From: an uncultured Eggerthellaceae bacterium
GTDB lineage: Bacteria > Actinomycetota > Coriobacteriia > Coriobacteriales > Eggerthellaceae
Assembly: GCA_910588095.1 (NCBI GenBank)
Contig: CAJUQH010000001.1
Span: forward strand, 253,435 to 317,434
Direction of reading: 5' to 3'
DNA length: 64,000 nucleotides
Shown here piece by piece: positions 1 through 9,100 of this stretch. Within the stretch, counting starts at the first letter, position 1. Each line of letters begins with the position of its first letter. The position numbers and the translations under genes are program-made. The notes under the pieces were generated by a model that was not told where the DNA came from, made no database searches, and worked only from the letters and a program-made list of their open reading frames with translations.

Positions 1-182
1 AAGCCATCCGCGGCGCAGCGGCCGAGCGGCCCGACTTGGCCGAGCTGCCCATCATCGCGCTGTCGGCCGATGCCTTCAACGAGGACATCCAGCGGGCGCG
101 GGCCGCGGGCATGAACGCCCACATGTCCAAGCCCATGGAGATAGAGGCGCTCATCAAGACGCTCAAAGAGTGGCTTTCGTAG
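1..182 (+). CDS. Response regulator receiver domain, C-terminal end (partial)
   Basis: The frame is open from the window edge to a TAG at 180-182. The translated tail contains the segments IIALSADAF and GMNAHMSKPM, which match the last strand and the conserved Lys-Pro of a CheY-like receiver domain. The style is typical of receiver domains in hybrid histidine kinases, but a stand-alone response regulator fits equally well because the N-terminal part is outside the window. The phospho-acceptor Asp is not visible. It ends 12 bp before the transglutaminase lipoprotein gene. Confidence 0.8.
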   Translation, partial: AIRGAAAERPDLAELPIIALSADAFNEDIQRARAAGMNAHMSKPMEIEALIKTLKEWLS

Positions 183-194
183 CGAAGGAGACCG

Positions 195-1145
195 TTGGCT
201 TCAGGCTGTGCCCCATACCAGCGCAAGCGCATCGCCGCCCAAGGGGCGGCGATGCTCGCAGTATGCTTGGTGGTAACGGGGTGCGGCGGTGGTGCGGCTG
301 GCAGCGCTGATGCTGGCGAGACCAGCGGGCCGGCCTACATCGAGCCCACTACGGTGGCCACGGCTGCCTTCGACGCTGCCGCGGCCACCGGTGCCAACGG
401 CGGCCTCATAGACACCTCGCACACCGCCCAGGGCTACGTGGGGGCCTCGGCCCAGAACAGCAGCCGCTTGAAGTTCCAGGTCATCAAGGATGGCATGAGC
501 TACAACTACGACCTGCCCGGCGACGGCACGCCCATCATCTGCCCGCTCAGCCTGGGCGACGGCGCCTATGAGCTCCGCATCATGCAGAACACGAGCGGCA
601 ACAACTACGTGCAGCTGACGGGCACCTCGGCCAACGTGGCGCTGGCCAGCCCCTTCGAGCCGTTCCTGCACCCCAGCTTGTTCTGCAGCTACACCGCTTC
701 GAGCGCGTGCGTGTCCCAGGCGCGGCAGCTTGCTGCCGGGGCCGAGAACCAGGGCGACGTGGTGCGCGCCGTCTACGACTGGCTCACGCGCAACATAGCC
801 TACGACACTGGCAAGGCGGCCCAGCTGGCCGACACTACCGGCTACGTGCCTGACCCCGACGCCACCTTGAGCGCCGGCAGCGGCATCTGCTTCGATTACG
901 CATCGCTGGCCGCGGCCATGTTCCGCAGCCTCGGAATACCCTGTCAAATCGTGACCGGGTACGTTTCACCTGATAACATCTATCACGCGTGGAACATGAT
1001 CTACATCGACGGCACCTGGGTGAGCGCCCAGATAACCGTGAATGCCAACCAGTGGACCCGCATCGACACCACGTTCGCCGCGGGCGGTGCTGGCGCTGAC
1101 TACATAGGGGACGGCAGCACGTACACCGACCGGTACGTGTACTAG
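195..1145 (+). CDS. Transglutaminase-like domain lipoprotein
   Basis: The 316-residue product starts at TTG 195 behind a GAAGGAG ribosome site at 184-190. Residues 19-30 form a hydrophobic stretch ending in a lipobox (Val-Thr-Gly-Cys30), so a membrane-anchored lipoprotein is predicted. Residues about 175-295 look like a transglutaminase/protease core, with candidate catalytic Cys232 (in GICFDYAS), His264 (YHAWN) and Asp290 (RIDTTF). Such domains act as peptidases or crosslinking enzymes; the substrate here is unknown. It sits 18 bp before a GspF-like gene and heads the pilus-like operon, which suggests a job in pilus maturation or wall processing, but this is inference. Confidence 0.8.
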   Translation: MASGCAPYQRKRIAAQGAAMLAVCLVVTGCGGGAAGSADAGETSGPAYIEPTTVATAAFDAAAATGANGGLIDTSHTAQGYVGASAQNSSRLKFQVIKDGMSYNYDLPGDGTPIICPLSLGDGAYELRIMQNTSGNNYVQLTGTSANVALASPFEPFLHPSLFCSYTASSACVSQARQLAAGAENQGDVVRAVYDWLTRNIAYDTGKAAQLADTTGYVPDPDATLSAGSGICFDYASLAAAMFRSLGIPCQIVTGYVSPDNIYHAWNMIYIDGTWVSAQITVNANQWTRIDTTFAAGGAGADYIGDGSTYTDRYVY

Positions 1146-1163
1146 GAGATAAGAGGGAAGAAC

Positions 1164-2216
1164 ATGGCCAAGACTCTGCTCGAGAGCAGCGCGCTTTCCG
1201 CCTTCTGCGAAAGCGTGGCCCTCATGCTCTCGGCCGGCATCCAGGCCGATGAGGCCGTGCACATGCTGGGCGAGAACATGGGCGACACGCCGTTCAAGCG
1301 CGCCTGCGACAGCGTCTACAAGGGGCTGGCCGCAGGCGAGGCCATGGCCACCTCCATGGAGGTGTCAGGCGCGTTCCCGCGCTACGCGGTGGACATGGTG
1401 GCCGTGGGCGAGAAGGCGGGGCGCCTTGAGGAAGTGCTGCGTGCCTTGGGCGTCTACTACGACGAGGAAGACCGCCTGTTCTCCAAGATCCGCTCGTCCA
1501 TCGGGCACCCGGCGGGGCTCCTGTGCGTCATGAGCCTCATCCTGGCGTTCACGGTGGTGGCCATCCTGCCGGTGTTCACCAATGTGTACCGCAGCCTTTC
1601 GGGCGACCTGACCGCTGGCTCGTTCGGCGCGGTGAACATATCGCTGGCCATAGGCTGGGTGGCCCTGGTGGCCACGCTTCTGTGCACGGCGCTGGCCCTG
1701 GTCGCGTTCTCGGCCAGCCGCTCCGAGCGCGGGCGCGAGCGCATCATGGGCTGGTTCCAGCGCATACCGGCCACGCGCCAAGCCATGTACCAGTTGGCGC
1801 TCTCGCGCGTCACGTCGGCCGTGGCCATCTACACCGCCTCGGGCGTGAACACCGATGACGCCATGAAAGAGGCGCTTTCCACGGTGCAGCACGGCCCGCT
1901 GCGTGACAAGGTGCAGAACGCCTACCAGGCCATGATCGACCCCACCAGCGCCCGCAGCCTGGCCCAGGCCATTGGCGACTTCGGCGTGTTCGAGCCGGTG
2001 TACGCCCGCATGCTGGTGGTGGGAACGCGCTCGGGCAGCCTTGATGCGGTGCTCGAGCGGCTGTCAGCGACGTTCTTCGACGACGCCGTGACCCAGATAG
2101 ACCGCGCCGTGGACGGCATCGAACCGGCCCTGGCGGCGTTCCTCACCGTGGCGGTGGGCGCCACGCTCATATCGGTCATGCTGCCGCTCATCGGCATCAT
2201 GGGGTCCATAGGCTAG
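1164..2216 (+). CDS. Type II secretion / type IV pilus inner-membrane platform protein (GspF/PilC-like)
   Basis: The 350-residue product has two repeated T2SF-type halves. The first begins near residue 10 (FCESVALMLSAGIQADEA) and the second near residue 210. Hydrophobic segments lie at about 117-140, 160-185 and 325-350, the usual three-helix layout. GspF/PilC proteins form the inner-membrane platform that couples the assembly ATPases to pilin polymerisation. The ribosome site is GAGGGAAG just before ATG 1164. The next gene follows after 28 bp. No PilB-type assembly ATPase or prepilin peptidase is visible in this window; they may lie upstream. Confidence 0.85.
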   Translation: MAKTLLESSALSAFCESVALMLSAGIQADEAVHMLGENMGDTPFKRACDSVYKGLAAGEAMATSMEVSGAFPRYAVDMVAVGEKAGRLEEVLRALGVYYDEEDRLFSKIRSSIGHPAGLLCVMSLILAFTVVAILPVFTNVYRSLSGDLTAGSFGAVNISLAIGWVALVATLLCTALALVAFSASRSERGRERIMGWFQRIPATRQAMYQLALSRVTSAVAIYTASGVNTDDAMKEALSTVQHGPLRDKVQNAYQAMIDPTSARSLAQAIGDFGVFEPVYARMLVVGTRSGSLDAVLERLSATFFDDAVTQIDRAVDGIEPALAAFLTVAVGATLISVMLPLIGIMGSIG

Positions 2217-2244
2217 GGTCAAAGGGAAGGTCGAAGGGAAGCCA

Positions 2245-2571
2245 ATGTACCGCGAGCTCACGACAGACACGATACGCCGCCGGCGCCTGCGCCGGGTGGC
2301 AGCTGTCGTGGTGCTGTGCGCCTTGGCCGCCCTCTTGTGGGTGGGCTGGGGCGCGGCCCAGCAATCCATGCGCGAGCAGGGCGCGTCTTCGGTGCGCACG
2401 GCCATACTCGATTCGGCCATGCAGTGCTGCGCCATCGAAGGGTCCTACCCGCTTTCGCTGTCGTACCTTGAAGACCACTACGGCTTGCGCATCAACCGCG
2501 ATGATTATGCGGTCACCTACGAGGCATTCGCCGGCAATGTGCCGCCGAGCGTGGTGGTGGTGCCCCGATGA
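2245..2571 (+). CDS. Small membrane-anchored pilin-like protein
   Basis: The 108-residue product has an Arg-rich N-terminus, one membrane helix at about residues 17-38 and a short periplasmic or extracellular tail with two adjacent Cys residues (MQCC). The size, topology and place between a GspF-like gene and other pilin-like genes fit a minor pilin or pilus accessory protein. There is no clear prepilin peptidase motif, so the call rests on context. Its stop overlaps the next start as ATGA at 2568-2571, which indicates translational coupling. Confidence 0.55.
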   Translation: MYRELTTDTIRRRRLRRVAAVVVLCALAALLWVGWGAAQQSMREQGASSVRTAILDSAMQCCAIEGSYPLSLSYLEDHYGLRINRDDYAVTYEAFAGNVPPSVVVVPR

Positions 2572-3104
2572 GTTCCAAGCGCACAGCCTTCATGGAAGCG
2601 GTCGAGGCCGGCGTGCTGTCGGCCCAGGCCCGCGCTGGCCGCCAGCCTGACTACAACCGGGTGTTCATGGGGCTGCTGTTCTCGCTGTTCGTCGTGGCGC
2701 TGCTCATATCCATCGTGGTGGGCGTGCACGTGTACAACGTGCTGGCAGCCGACCGCGCGAAGGCCGAGGACGACCGCCTGGCCCTGAGCCTGCTGGTGAA
2801 CGACGTGCGCGCTGCCGACGCCGTGGACTCGGTGGCGGTGGGCCGCGGGCCCGAGGGCCGTTCGCTCGTGCTGGTGGAGCGCCTGGAAAGCGGTACCTAC
2901 GAGACGCGCATCTACCAGTACCAGCAGCGCATCGTGCAGGAGTATTCCCTGGCTGGGGCGCCTTACATGCCCAGCACGGCCACCACCGTGGTGCCGTCGC
3001 GCCGGTTCGAGTTCGAGTTCTCAAGGGGCCTGATAACCATCAGAACCGACCAGGGCATAAGCTCGGTGGCGCTGCGCTCGGGCCTTGAGGGAGGGGTGAG
3101 CTGA
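2568..3104 (+). CDS. Pilus-operon membrane protein (DUF4860-like)
   Basis: The 178-residue product has a cytoplasmic N-terminus, a single strong membrane helix at about 32-56 and a soluble C-terminal domain of mixed beta character. It resembles, from memory, the DUF4860 proteins found in coriobacterial pilus-like operons; that assignment is uncertain. The gene is coupled to its upstream neighbour (ATGA overlap) and to the next gene (TGATG at 3102-3106). A minor pilin or assembly factor is the likely role. Confidence 0.55.
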   Translation: MSSKRTAFMEAVEAGVLSAQARAGRQPDYNRVFMGLLFSLFVVALLISIVVGVHVYNVLAADRAKAEDDRLALSLLVNDVRAADAVDSVAVGRGPEGRSLVLVERLESGTYETRIYQYQQRIVQEYSLAGAPYMPSTATTVVPSRRFEFEFSRGLITIRTDQGISSVALRSGLEGGVS

Positions 3105-3586
3105 TGGCTGCCTTCCCTGACAGGCCGAACCATGGCACTGGCGTTGCCGTGCAGGGCCAGCGCGGCCCTGCTGCGGTGCTGGGGCGCTTCCGCTCGGCGG
3201 CTGACGCGCGCGGCAAGCGCGGGCTGGCCTTCGTGGTGGAGGCGCTGTTGCTGCTGGCGTTCCTGGCGGCATCGGTGGCGGTGTTCATGCAGCTGTTCGG
3301 GGGCGCGTCGGTGCGCGGGGCCGAAGCGGCCCGGCTCGAACGCGCCGTGGTGCTGGCCGCTAACACGGCCGAGTACTTCGCCGCCGACCCGTCGAGCGTG
3401 CCGCGTGAGTTCCAAGACCGCGGCTTCGTCGTGCGCACGCAGATAACCAGCGAGCCGCAGCCCGCGGGCACCTTGTACTTCCTTTCGCTCACCGTGTTCA
3501 CCGGCACCGGCGAGTCGGTATACACCCTGGAAACCTCGCGCTACATGAGCGGCGTGTTCGCCGGCAGTGGGCAGGAGGTGGCCTGA
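3104..3586 (+). CDS. Pilin-like protein with a prepilin-type hydrophobic segment
   Basis: The 160-residue product has a long basic leader and then the segment KRGLAFVVEALLLLAFLA near residues 37-55. A Gly is followed by hydrophobic residues and a Glu inside the helix, close to the prepilin cleavage pattern, although the Glu sits at +6 rather than the classical +5 after Gly. The remaining domain is small and soluble. It is translationally coupled to both neighbours. A minor or major pilin is likely, but no homologue can be named from the sequence alone. Confidence 0.6.
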   Translation: MAAFPDRPNHGTGVAVQGQRGPAAVLGRFRSAADARGKRGLAFVVEALLLLAFLAASVAVFMQLFGGASVRGAEAARLERAVVLAANTAEYFAADPSSVPREFQDRGFVVRTQITSEPQPAGTLYFLSLTVFTGTGESVYTLETSRYMSGVFAGSGQEVA

Positions 3587-4152
3587 TGGCGCGCAACCAA
3601 GGATCGGTGCGCATGGGGCCGGTGAGCCTGTTCACCCTGGTCATCATCTTGTGCCTTGCGGTGCTGGCCGTGCTGGCCGTCACCACGGCCCAGGCGTCCT
3701 ATGTGCTGGCTGAGCGCCAGGCATCCGCCATGACCGCTGCCTACGACGACGAGCGTGCAGGTCAGAAGCTGCTGGCCACGCTGGACGGCGCCTTGGCGCC
3801 GGTGCGCGAGCGCGGGGCTTCTGCCGGTGCGGTTCGCGCGGCAGCTGAAGCGGCGCTGCCCCAGATGGTCCAGGCCGCCGAGCAGGCTGCGCCGGGCGTG
3901 ACGGTGGAGGCCAACATGGCAACGGCCGCAGAAGCGGTGTCGGCCGCTGGCGTGAAGGGGGCCGTGGAGGCGGGCAGCTTCACCTGCGGGCTGCAGGTCA
4001 GCTTCATGACCGAGTCGGGCCGCGGCATCGACGCGGTCATAGGCTTGCGCGCCAACGGCACCTATCAAGTGCTTTCCTGGAAGATGATCGCAATACTGAA
4101 CGATGAGGGGCCGGGCGACGTCCTATGGTCGGGCGAGCCGGCATCTCGGTAA
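3586..4152 (+). CDS. Pilus-operon single-pass membrane protein
   Basis: The 188-residue product has one N-terminal membrane helix at about residues 13-34 and an Ala-rich, probably helical extracytoplasmic region, followed by a short beta-rich C-terminal part. It overlaps the upstream stop by 1 bp and ends 9 bp before the PilT-like ATPase gene. Length and topology match the other small pilin-like products of this operon. No catalytic motif is visible and no specific function can be given. Confidence 0.55.
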   Translation: MARNQGSVRMGPVSLFTLVIILCLAVLAVLAVTTAQASYVLAERQASAMTAAYDDERAGQKLLATLDGALAPVRERGASAGAVRAAAEAALPQMVQAAEQAAPGVTVEANMATAAEAVSAAGVKGAVEAGSFTCGLQVSFMTESGRGIDAVIGLRANGTYQVLSWKMIAILNDEGPGDVLWSGEPASR

Positions 4153-4161
4153 GGAGTGTTA

Positions 4162-5235
4162 ATGGGTATGGATGAGCTATTGCAGCAGATGATAGACGCC
4201 AAGGCGTCGGACATTTTCATCATTGCAGGGTTGCCGCTTACCTACGAGGCCGACGGCCGCCAGAACCGCGTGGGCGACGAGCCGCTGCGCCCGATCGACA
4301 CCGACGGGCTCGTGCGCGCCATCTACGCGCTGGCCAACCGCAGCATGGAGCCGTTCGAGGCGTCGCACAACCGCGACGACGACTTCTCCTTCGCGGTGCC
4401 GGGCGTGGGGCGCTTCCGCGTGAACGTGTTCCGCCAGCGCGGCTCGCTGGCGGCGGTCATCCGCGTGATTCCCTTCACGCTGCCCCAGCCCGATGACTTC
4501 AACATACCGCCTGAGGTCATGCGCTGCGCCGATTTCCAGAAGGGCCTCGTGCTGGTGACGGGCCCGGCCGGCGCCGGCAAGTCCACCACGCTGGCCTGCA
4601 TCATCGACAAGCTGAACCACGAGCGCTCGGGCCACATCATCACCATGGAAGACCCCATCGAATACGTGCACAGGCACGACCGGTGCATCGTCACCCAGCG
4701 CGAGATACCCACCGACGTGGCCACCTACGCCGAGGCGCTGCGCTCGGCCATGCGCGAGGCGCCCGACATCATGCTGCTGGGCGAGATGCGCGACCAGGAG
4801 ACCATCGGCACGGCTGTGACTGCCGCTGAGATGGCGCAGCTGCTGTTCTCGACGCTGCATACCACCGGCGCGGCCAATACTATCGACCGCATCATCGACG
4901 CGTTCCCCGCCAACCAGCAGCGCCAGATACGCATCCAGCTTTCCATGGTGCTGCAGGCGGTGGTCAGCCAGCAGCTGGTTCCCACGGTGGACGGCGGCCT
5001 GGTGCCGGCTTTTGAGATAATGGTGGCGAACACGGCCATACGCAACCTCATCCGCGAGGAGAAGACGCACCAGATGGACAGCGTCATAGCCGCGGGCGGT
5101 GCGGAAGGCATGCGCACCATGGACCAGAGCCTGTTCGACCTGGTGGTGGCTGGGCGCGTGGCGTCCGAGGTGGCGCTGCAATGCAGCATCCATCAGGAGG
5201 CGCTGGCCAAGCGGCTGGAGGCTGCGGGGCTGTAG
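4162..5235 (+). CDS. pilT: PilT-like type IV pilus twitching/retraction ATPase
   Basis: The product is 357 residues from ATG 4162, chosen because AAGGAG at 4151-4156 lies 5 bp upstream; an in-frame GTG at 4156 would overlap that site. It has a Walker A motif GPAGAGKST at about 134-142, a Walker B segment LLGEMRD at about 205-211, a His box (STLHTTGA) and AIRNLIRE near 292-299. The last motif closely matches the signature of PilT retraction ATPases. PilT disassembles pilin subunits to retract the fibre. As the only ATPase of the operon in view, it implies that a separate PilB lies elsewhere. Confidence 0.85.
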   Translation: MGMDELLQQMIDAKASDIFIIAGLPLTYEADGRQNRVGDEPLRPIDTDGLVRAIYALANRSMEPFEASHNRDDDFSFAVPGVGRFRVNVFRQRGSLAAVIRVIPFTLPQPDDFNIPPEVMRCADFQKGLVLVTGPAGAGKSTTLACIIDKLNHERSGHIITMEDPIEYVHRHDRCIVTQREIPTDVATYAEALRSAMREAPDIMLLGEMRDQETIGTAVTAAEMAQLLFSTLHTTGAANTIDRIIDAFPANQQRQIRIQLSMVLQAVVSQQLVPTVDGGLVPAFEIMVANTAIRNLIREEKTHQMDSVIAAGGAEGMRTMDQSLFDLVVAGRVASEVALQCSIHQEALAKRLEAAGL

Positions 5236-5304
5236 GACGCAAGCAGCAGAGGTGTGACGGGACGAGACAGCGAGAGCAACTGAGGAAAGACTTGAGGGAA
5301 CGGA

Positions 5305-5802
5305 ATGCGTAAGAGCAATTGGATAATCTTGGCCGTGCTGGTCATAGCGTCGATATTCTTCCTATGGCTGTGGTACTACTTGAAGTTCGATCTGGTGGAC
5401 CATCCGCGTGACCTGATACTCACCATCCTGTGGTGGGTGGTGGTGCTGGCGGCGTGCGTGGGCATCCATTACGTTGAGAAGATGCGCCAGCGCAACATAC
5501 GCACGGCGTTCTTGGCGCCGGGGCTCATCTACAACAGCGAGGCGGGCATCGTGCGGCTCGAGCCGACGGGCTCGTACGTGGAGGAGCTGCAGCGGATGCT
5601 GTCCGAGCTGCAGTACACGTTCGAGCGGCCCGATGAGCCCAACCAGAAGCGCGTGATCTTCACCTATATAGTGCGGTCGGACAAGTTCTCTGACGATGGC
5701 GACACGTGGGAAGGCGAAGTGGTGCGCGTTGCCAACCCGCAGGACCCGCAGCCGTTCAACGGCCGCGAGCAGCTTGCTGTGCTGCTGAAGGGGCTCAAGT
5801 AA
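5305..5802 (+). CDS. Hypothetical two-helix membrane protein
   Basis: The 165-residue product has membrane helices at about residues 6-26 and 38-56 and a soluble C-terminal domain of about 100 residues that is probably cytoplasmic. It lies 69 bp after the PilT-like gene on the same strand and may share its transcript. No known motif is recognised. A role in the pilus system is possible only by association. Confidence 0.6.
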   Translation: MRKSNWIILAVLVIASIFFLWLWYYLKFDLVDHPRDLILTILWWVVVLAACVGIHYVEKMRQRNIRTAFLAPGLIYNSEAGIVRLEPTGSYVEELQRMLSELQYTFERPDEPNQKRVIFTYIVRSDKFSDDGDTWEGEVVRVANPQDPQPFNGREQLAVLLKGLK

Positions 5803-6192
5803 CGCTTCTGAAGGGCCGCTTTTGCCCTAGCGTTACCCTGTCATTTGCCTATCATATGGCCGTCATTTTGCTTTGAGCCGCCTTGCAGGTGGTGAATGGC
5901 GGTCGTGGGACGTGCATGATCAAGGGGGCCTTGATGGCTCTCTTTTCATAGGTCCTACCAGCGGTTTTCGAGGTCATTTGGCGCCTCGCACCCAGGGGTT
6001 GACCCTTCCTTGGGTAAAAGCCCGCATCTTGCCCTGTCAAAACCGGCTTTTTGCCGGGTTTACGAGCCGAAACGGTTTTGTTGCCAGTTGGTAGGATTTC
6101 CGCCATGAGAGTTCCTTGCCTATACGCGCGGGCGCAAGCACAGGCGCTGGCGGCGCGGCAAGGGCGCAAGCACATGAGCGGAGGAGAAAACC
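5803..6192 (+). other. 390-bp gene-free leader region upstream of the MBG surface protein
   Basis: No convincing gene is seen. The region has a 7-bp hairpin (ATCAAGG/CCTTGAT, 5919-5935) followed by a T-rich stretch, which may terminate the pilus operon. A second imperfect hairpin surrounds ACCCAGGGG...CCTTGGGT (about 5989-6015). A TTGACC hexamer at 5999-6004 has no clear partner. A purine-rich ribosome site GGAGGAG precedes ATG 6193. The region could be a structured 5' leader, but it matches no riboswitch I recognise. Confidence 0.4.
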
Positions 6193-9100
6193 ATGAGCAC
6201 GTTGGAGCGCTTGAGCGACGCGCGCGGCACCCTTGAGGGGAAGATCGTCGCCGTCGTGCTGGCGGTGCTGCTGGTGATGCCGATAGTGGGCGTCACAGCA
6301 TTCGCCGAATCGGAGGATGGCCACAGCACGGCCGCCACCGAGGAAGCCGTCGACACTCCAGTGGTTGACGAGCTGCCTGACACGGGCAACCAACCCATAA
6401 CCGACACGGCCGAGCCGGAGCAGCCTGCTGCATCCGCGCCGGTGACCGAGCCTGAGGCCGACGAGCCCGAGGCTGACGTGACCGACGAGCCTGAGGTCGT
6501 CAGCGAGGTTGAGCTGGGGCTGGATGTGGCCGCAGGCGCTTCTGTTAAATACAAGGGGGAATGCTACGACGAGAATTTCTCCTCCGTCATGGTAGCCAGC
6601 GATGCGGACGCTAAGTTCAGCGTCGAGCTGGATGAAGGCTATGCCCTGGCTAACGAGAAGGCAGCGGTTCTCAAGGCTGCTACCGGTGCTGAGGCCGAGC
6701 TCAAGGCTGTCGATGGCATTTACACCATCGAGGCCGACCAGCTGGTCGAGGGGCTGACCCTTGTCGTGTCTACCCAGGTTGTTGCCGCCTCTGAAACCGA
6801 TGGCAATGCTCCTGTGGAGGAAGATACCTGGGAGTACCCGGCTTCCGCCCAGAGCATCAGCGCTAAGGCGTGGTGCACGACGCTGTCGCTTGGTGACGCG
6901 GCTTTCTCGACCGAGTCTCTGTCTGAGCTTGGCAGCGAGACTGGCATGAGCATTGCTGAGCTTGCGACTCCTTCAATAGAGAAGAACGGCAACTTCTATT
7001 TCTTCCATCATGCACAGCTGCCGCTCAAGGGCGACCAGCAGACCGATAAGGACGACGACAAGGACAAGTACGACCCAGCTGCTGCAGTGAATGCTCTGCG
7101 CTACAACCAGAGTGTCGGTTCTTGGCAGTACAACGCAGGTGCTGGCTGGGTGTCGTTCGACACTAGCAGCTATCAGCTGGTGCTCTATTACAATCAGCGC
7201 CTCAACATCGGTGGCGATGATTCCGATGTGTCTATCAATGCGAAAGACTGGCCCTACACCGAGGACGAGTGGATGAGCGGCAAGGGGTCTAACACGGCTG
7301 CCGTGGTCATCTATCAGCTGTATAACGCTTCCGGCGAGCTGCTGGGCAAGCAGTTCCGCACGTACTATTACAGTGCGAATTTCGATAAGACGGGCATCAA
7401 CTTGGAGGTTCCCGAGTTCTGGCAACTGGACAGCCTTTGCGTCAAGCCTCTGCATAATGCTCCTATGCCTGAGCGCGATAAGGCTTACGAGGCGGTCCAG
7501 TCGGCGTCTACTTATGACGCCCTCACCCAGTACCCTGGCGGCTATTCCACCTCGAACCCAATGAACTTCACCATCCCCTTCGAGAGCAACGGCAATTGCC
7601 GTATATGGATGGTCGGCGTGAAGGCGAGCGCCCTTCCGTCGGAGAGCAACCTCACGGTGCAGTACCTTGATGAGAAGACCGAGGAGCCGATTGCAGGTGA
7701 AGTGTCTGTCGATGCGAAGAAGCCTGATGGCACGCCCGCCCCTGCCTGGGATGACTATGTGGCGCTTCGCCAAGATAACGGAAACGTCAAGGCGTACCCC
7801 AAGAGCGGCGGCAACAGCGACTCCATGGTGATTTCTACCACCATGGGTGACACGACAGTGAACTTGACCGTCGCGAAGACGGGCTACGCTCCGGCTCAAG
7901 TGCGTGCTGACCTCGACGGCAACATACTTAAGCTGTACTTCGAGCGCAACTACGGCGTCACTTACAAGTGGACCGGGCTGGTTGAGGAGGATGTCGACGA
8001 GTTCGTCGACGGGAGCGGCCATAAGGTTTCTGACCTTCCTTCGTGCACTGAGCGCTACGTTGAGAGCGCGGAGTACAACGTGGATCCCAGCCATGATGAA
8101 GGCATGCTTATCTACGCTGTCGCAGATGGCAAGGTGACCGCGGTCTACCAGTTCTCTGGCTGGAAGCTCAACGGTGAAGGCGAGGCGATCACAGGCAAAA
8201 AGACCATGGGCGCCGCCGACGTTGTCCTGGAGGGCAAATGGGATTGTCTGACGGAGCGCTACACGGGTTCTGTCAAAGTTGACGGCCAGGTCTATGATGG
8301 CACCGCCGGCTATACCGATACGTTGAAGCCGGTGTTCACCGATCCGACCGATTCGACCGCGAACCCCGAGCCGACGAAGTACATATATAAGGATGCGGAA
8401 GGCAAAGAGCTGAAAGGCGCTCCGACCGATGCGGGCACCTACACGGTGACTGCTGTGTGGGAGGCTACCGACAAGCGCCCCCAGGTCGAGTCCAACCCGT
8501 GCTCCTTCACTATTGCCAAGCGCCCGGTGACCCTGATTTCCGAGAGTGCGAGCAAGCCCTACGACGGTACCGAGTTGAGGATGCCGAACGTCACGGTGAA
8601 AGATGATAGTGGGGTGTTCAACAATGAGGCTACGGCTGTAGCTGAAGGTGTGGTTCTCAATGCAGGTGACGAGGTAGAGAACACCATCAGCGTGACCGGG
8701 AAGACCGAAAAGTACAACGAGGACAATTACCTCATTACTTACATATCGGGCACCCTGAAGGTGACCGATGCTGTCAAGATCGCTACTGAGGATGTGATCA
8801 AGGAATACGACGGTCAGGGTGCTTCCATCCAGGCTTCCACCGATGAGGGCTGGACGCTGTGGTACTCCACCGACGAGGGCGAAAACAAGACGTGGTCGGC
8901 CGAGAATCCCGTCTCTGGCGAGGATGTGGGCACCTACATAGTTTTCGTCAAAGCCACGCGCGATGGCTATGCTGAGGTGAAACCGGTGAGCGCTAAGGTG
9001 ACCATCACTCCGGCTCCGGTCACCATCACGGTGGATGACGCCTCCAAGATCGCCGGCACCGATGACCCGGCCTTCACGGGCTCCATCGAGGGTGAGGTCG

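Noticed and set aside
6193..6400. LPDTG near residue 61 as a sortase anchoring signal
   Set aside because: It is at the N-terminus, lacks a following hydrophobic segment and basic tail, and the protein has its own C-terminal membrane helix.
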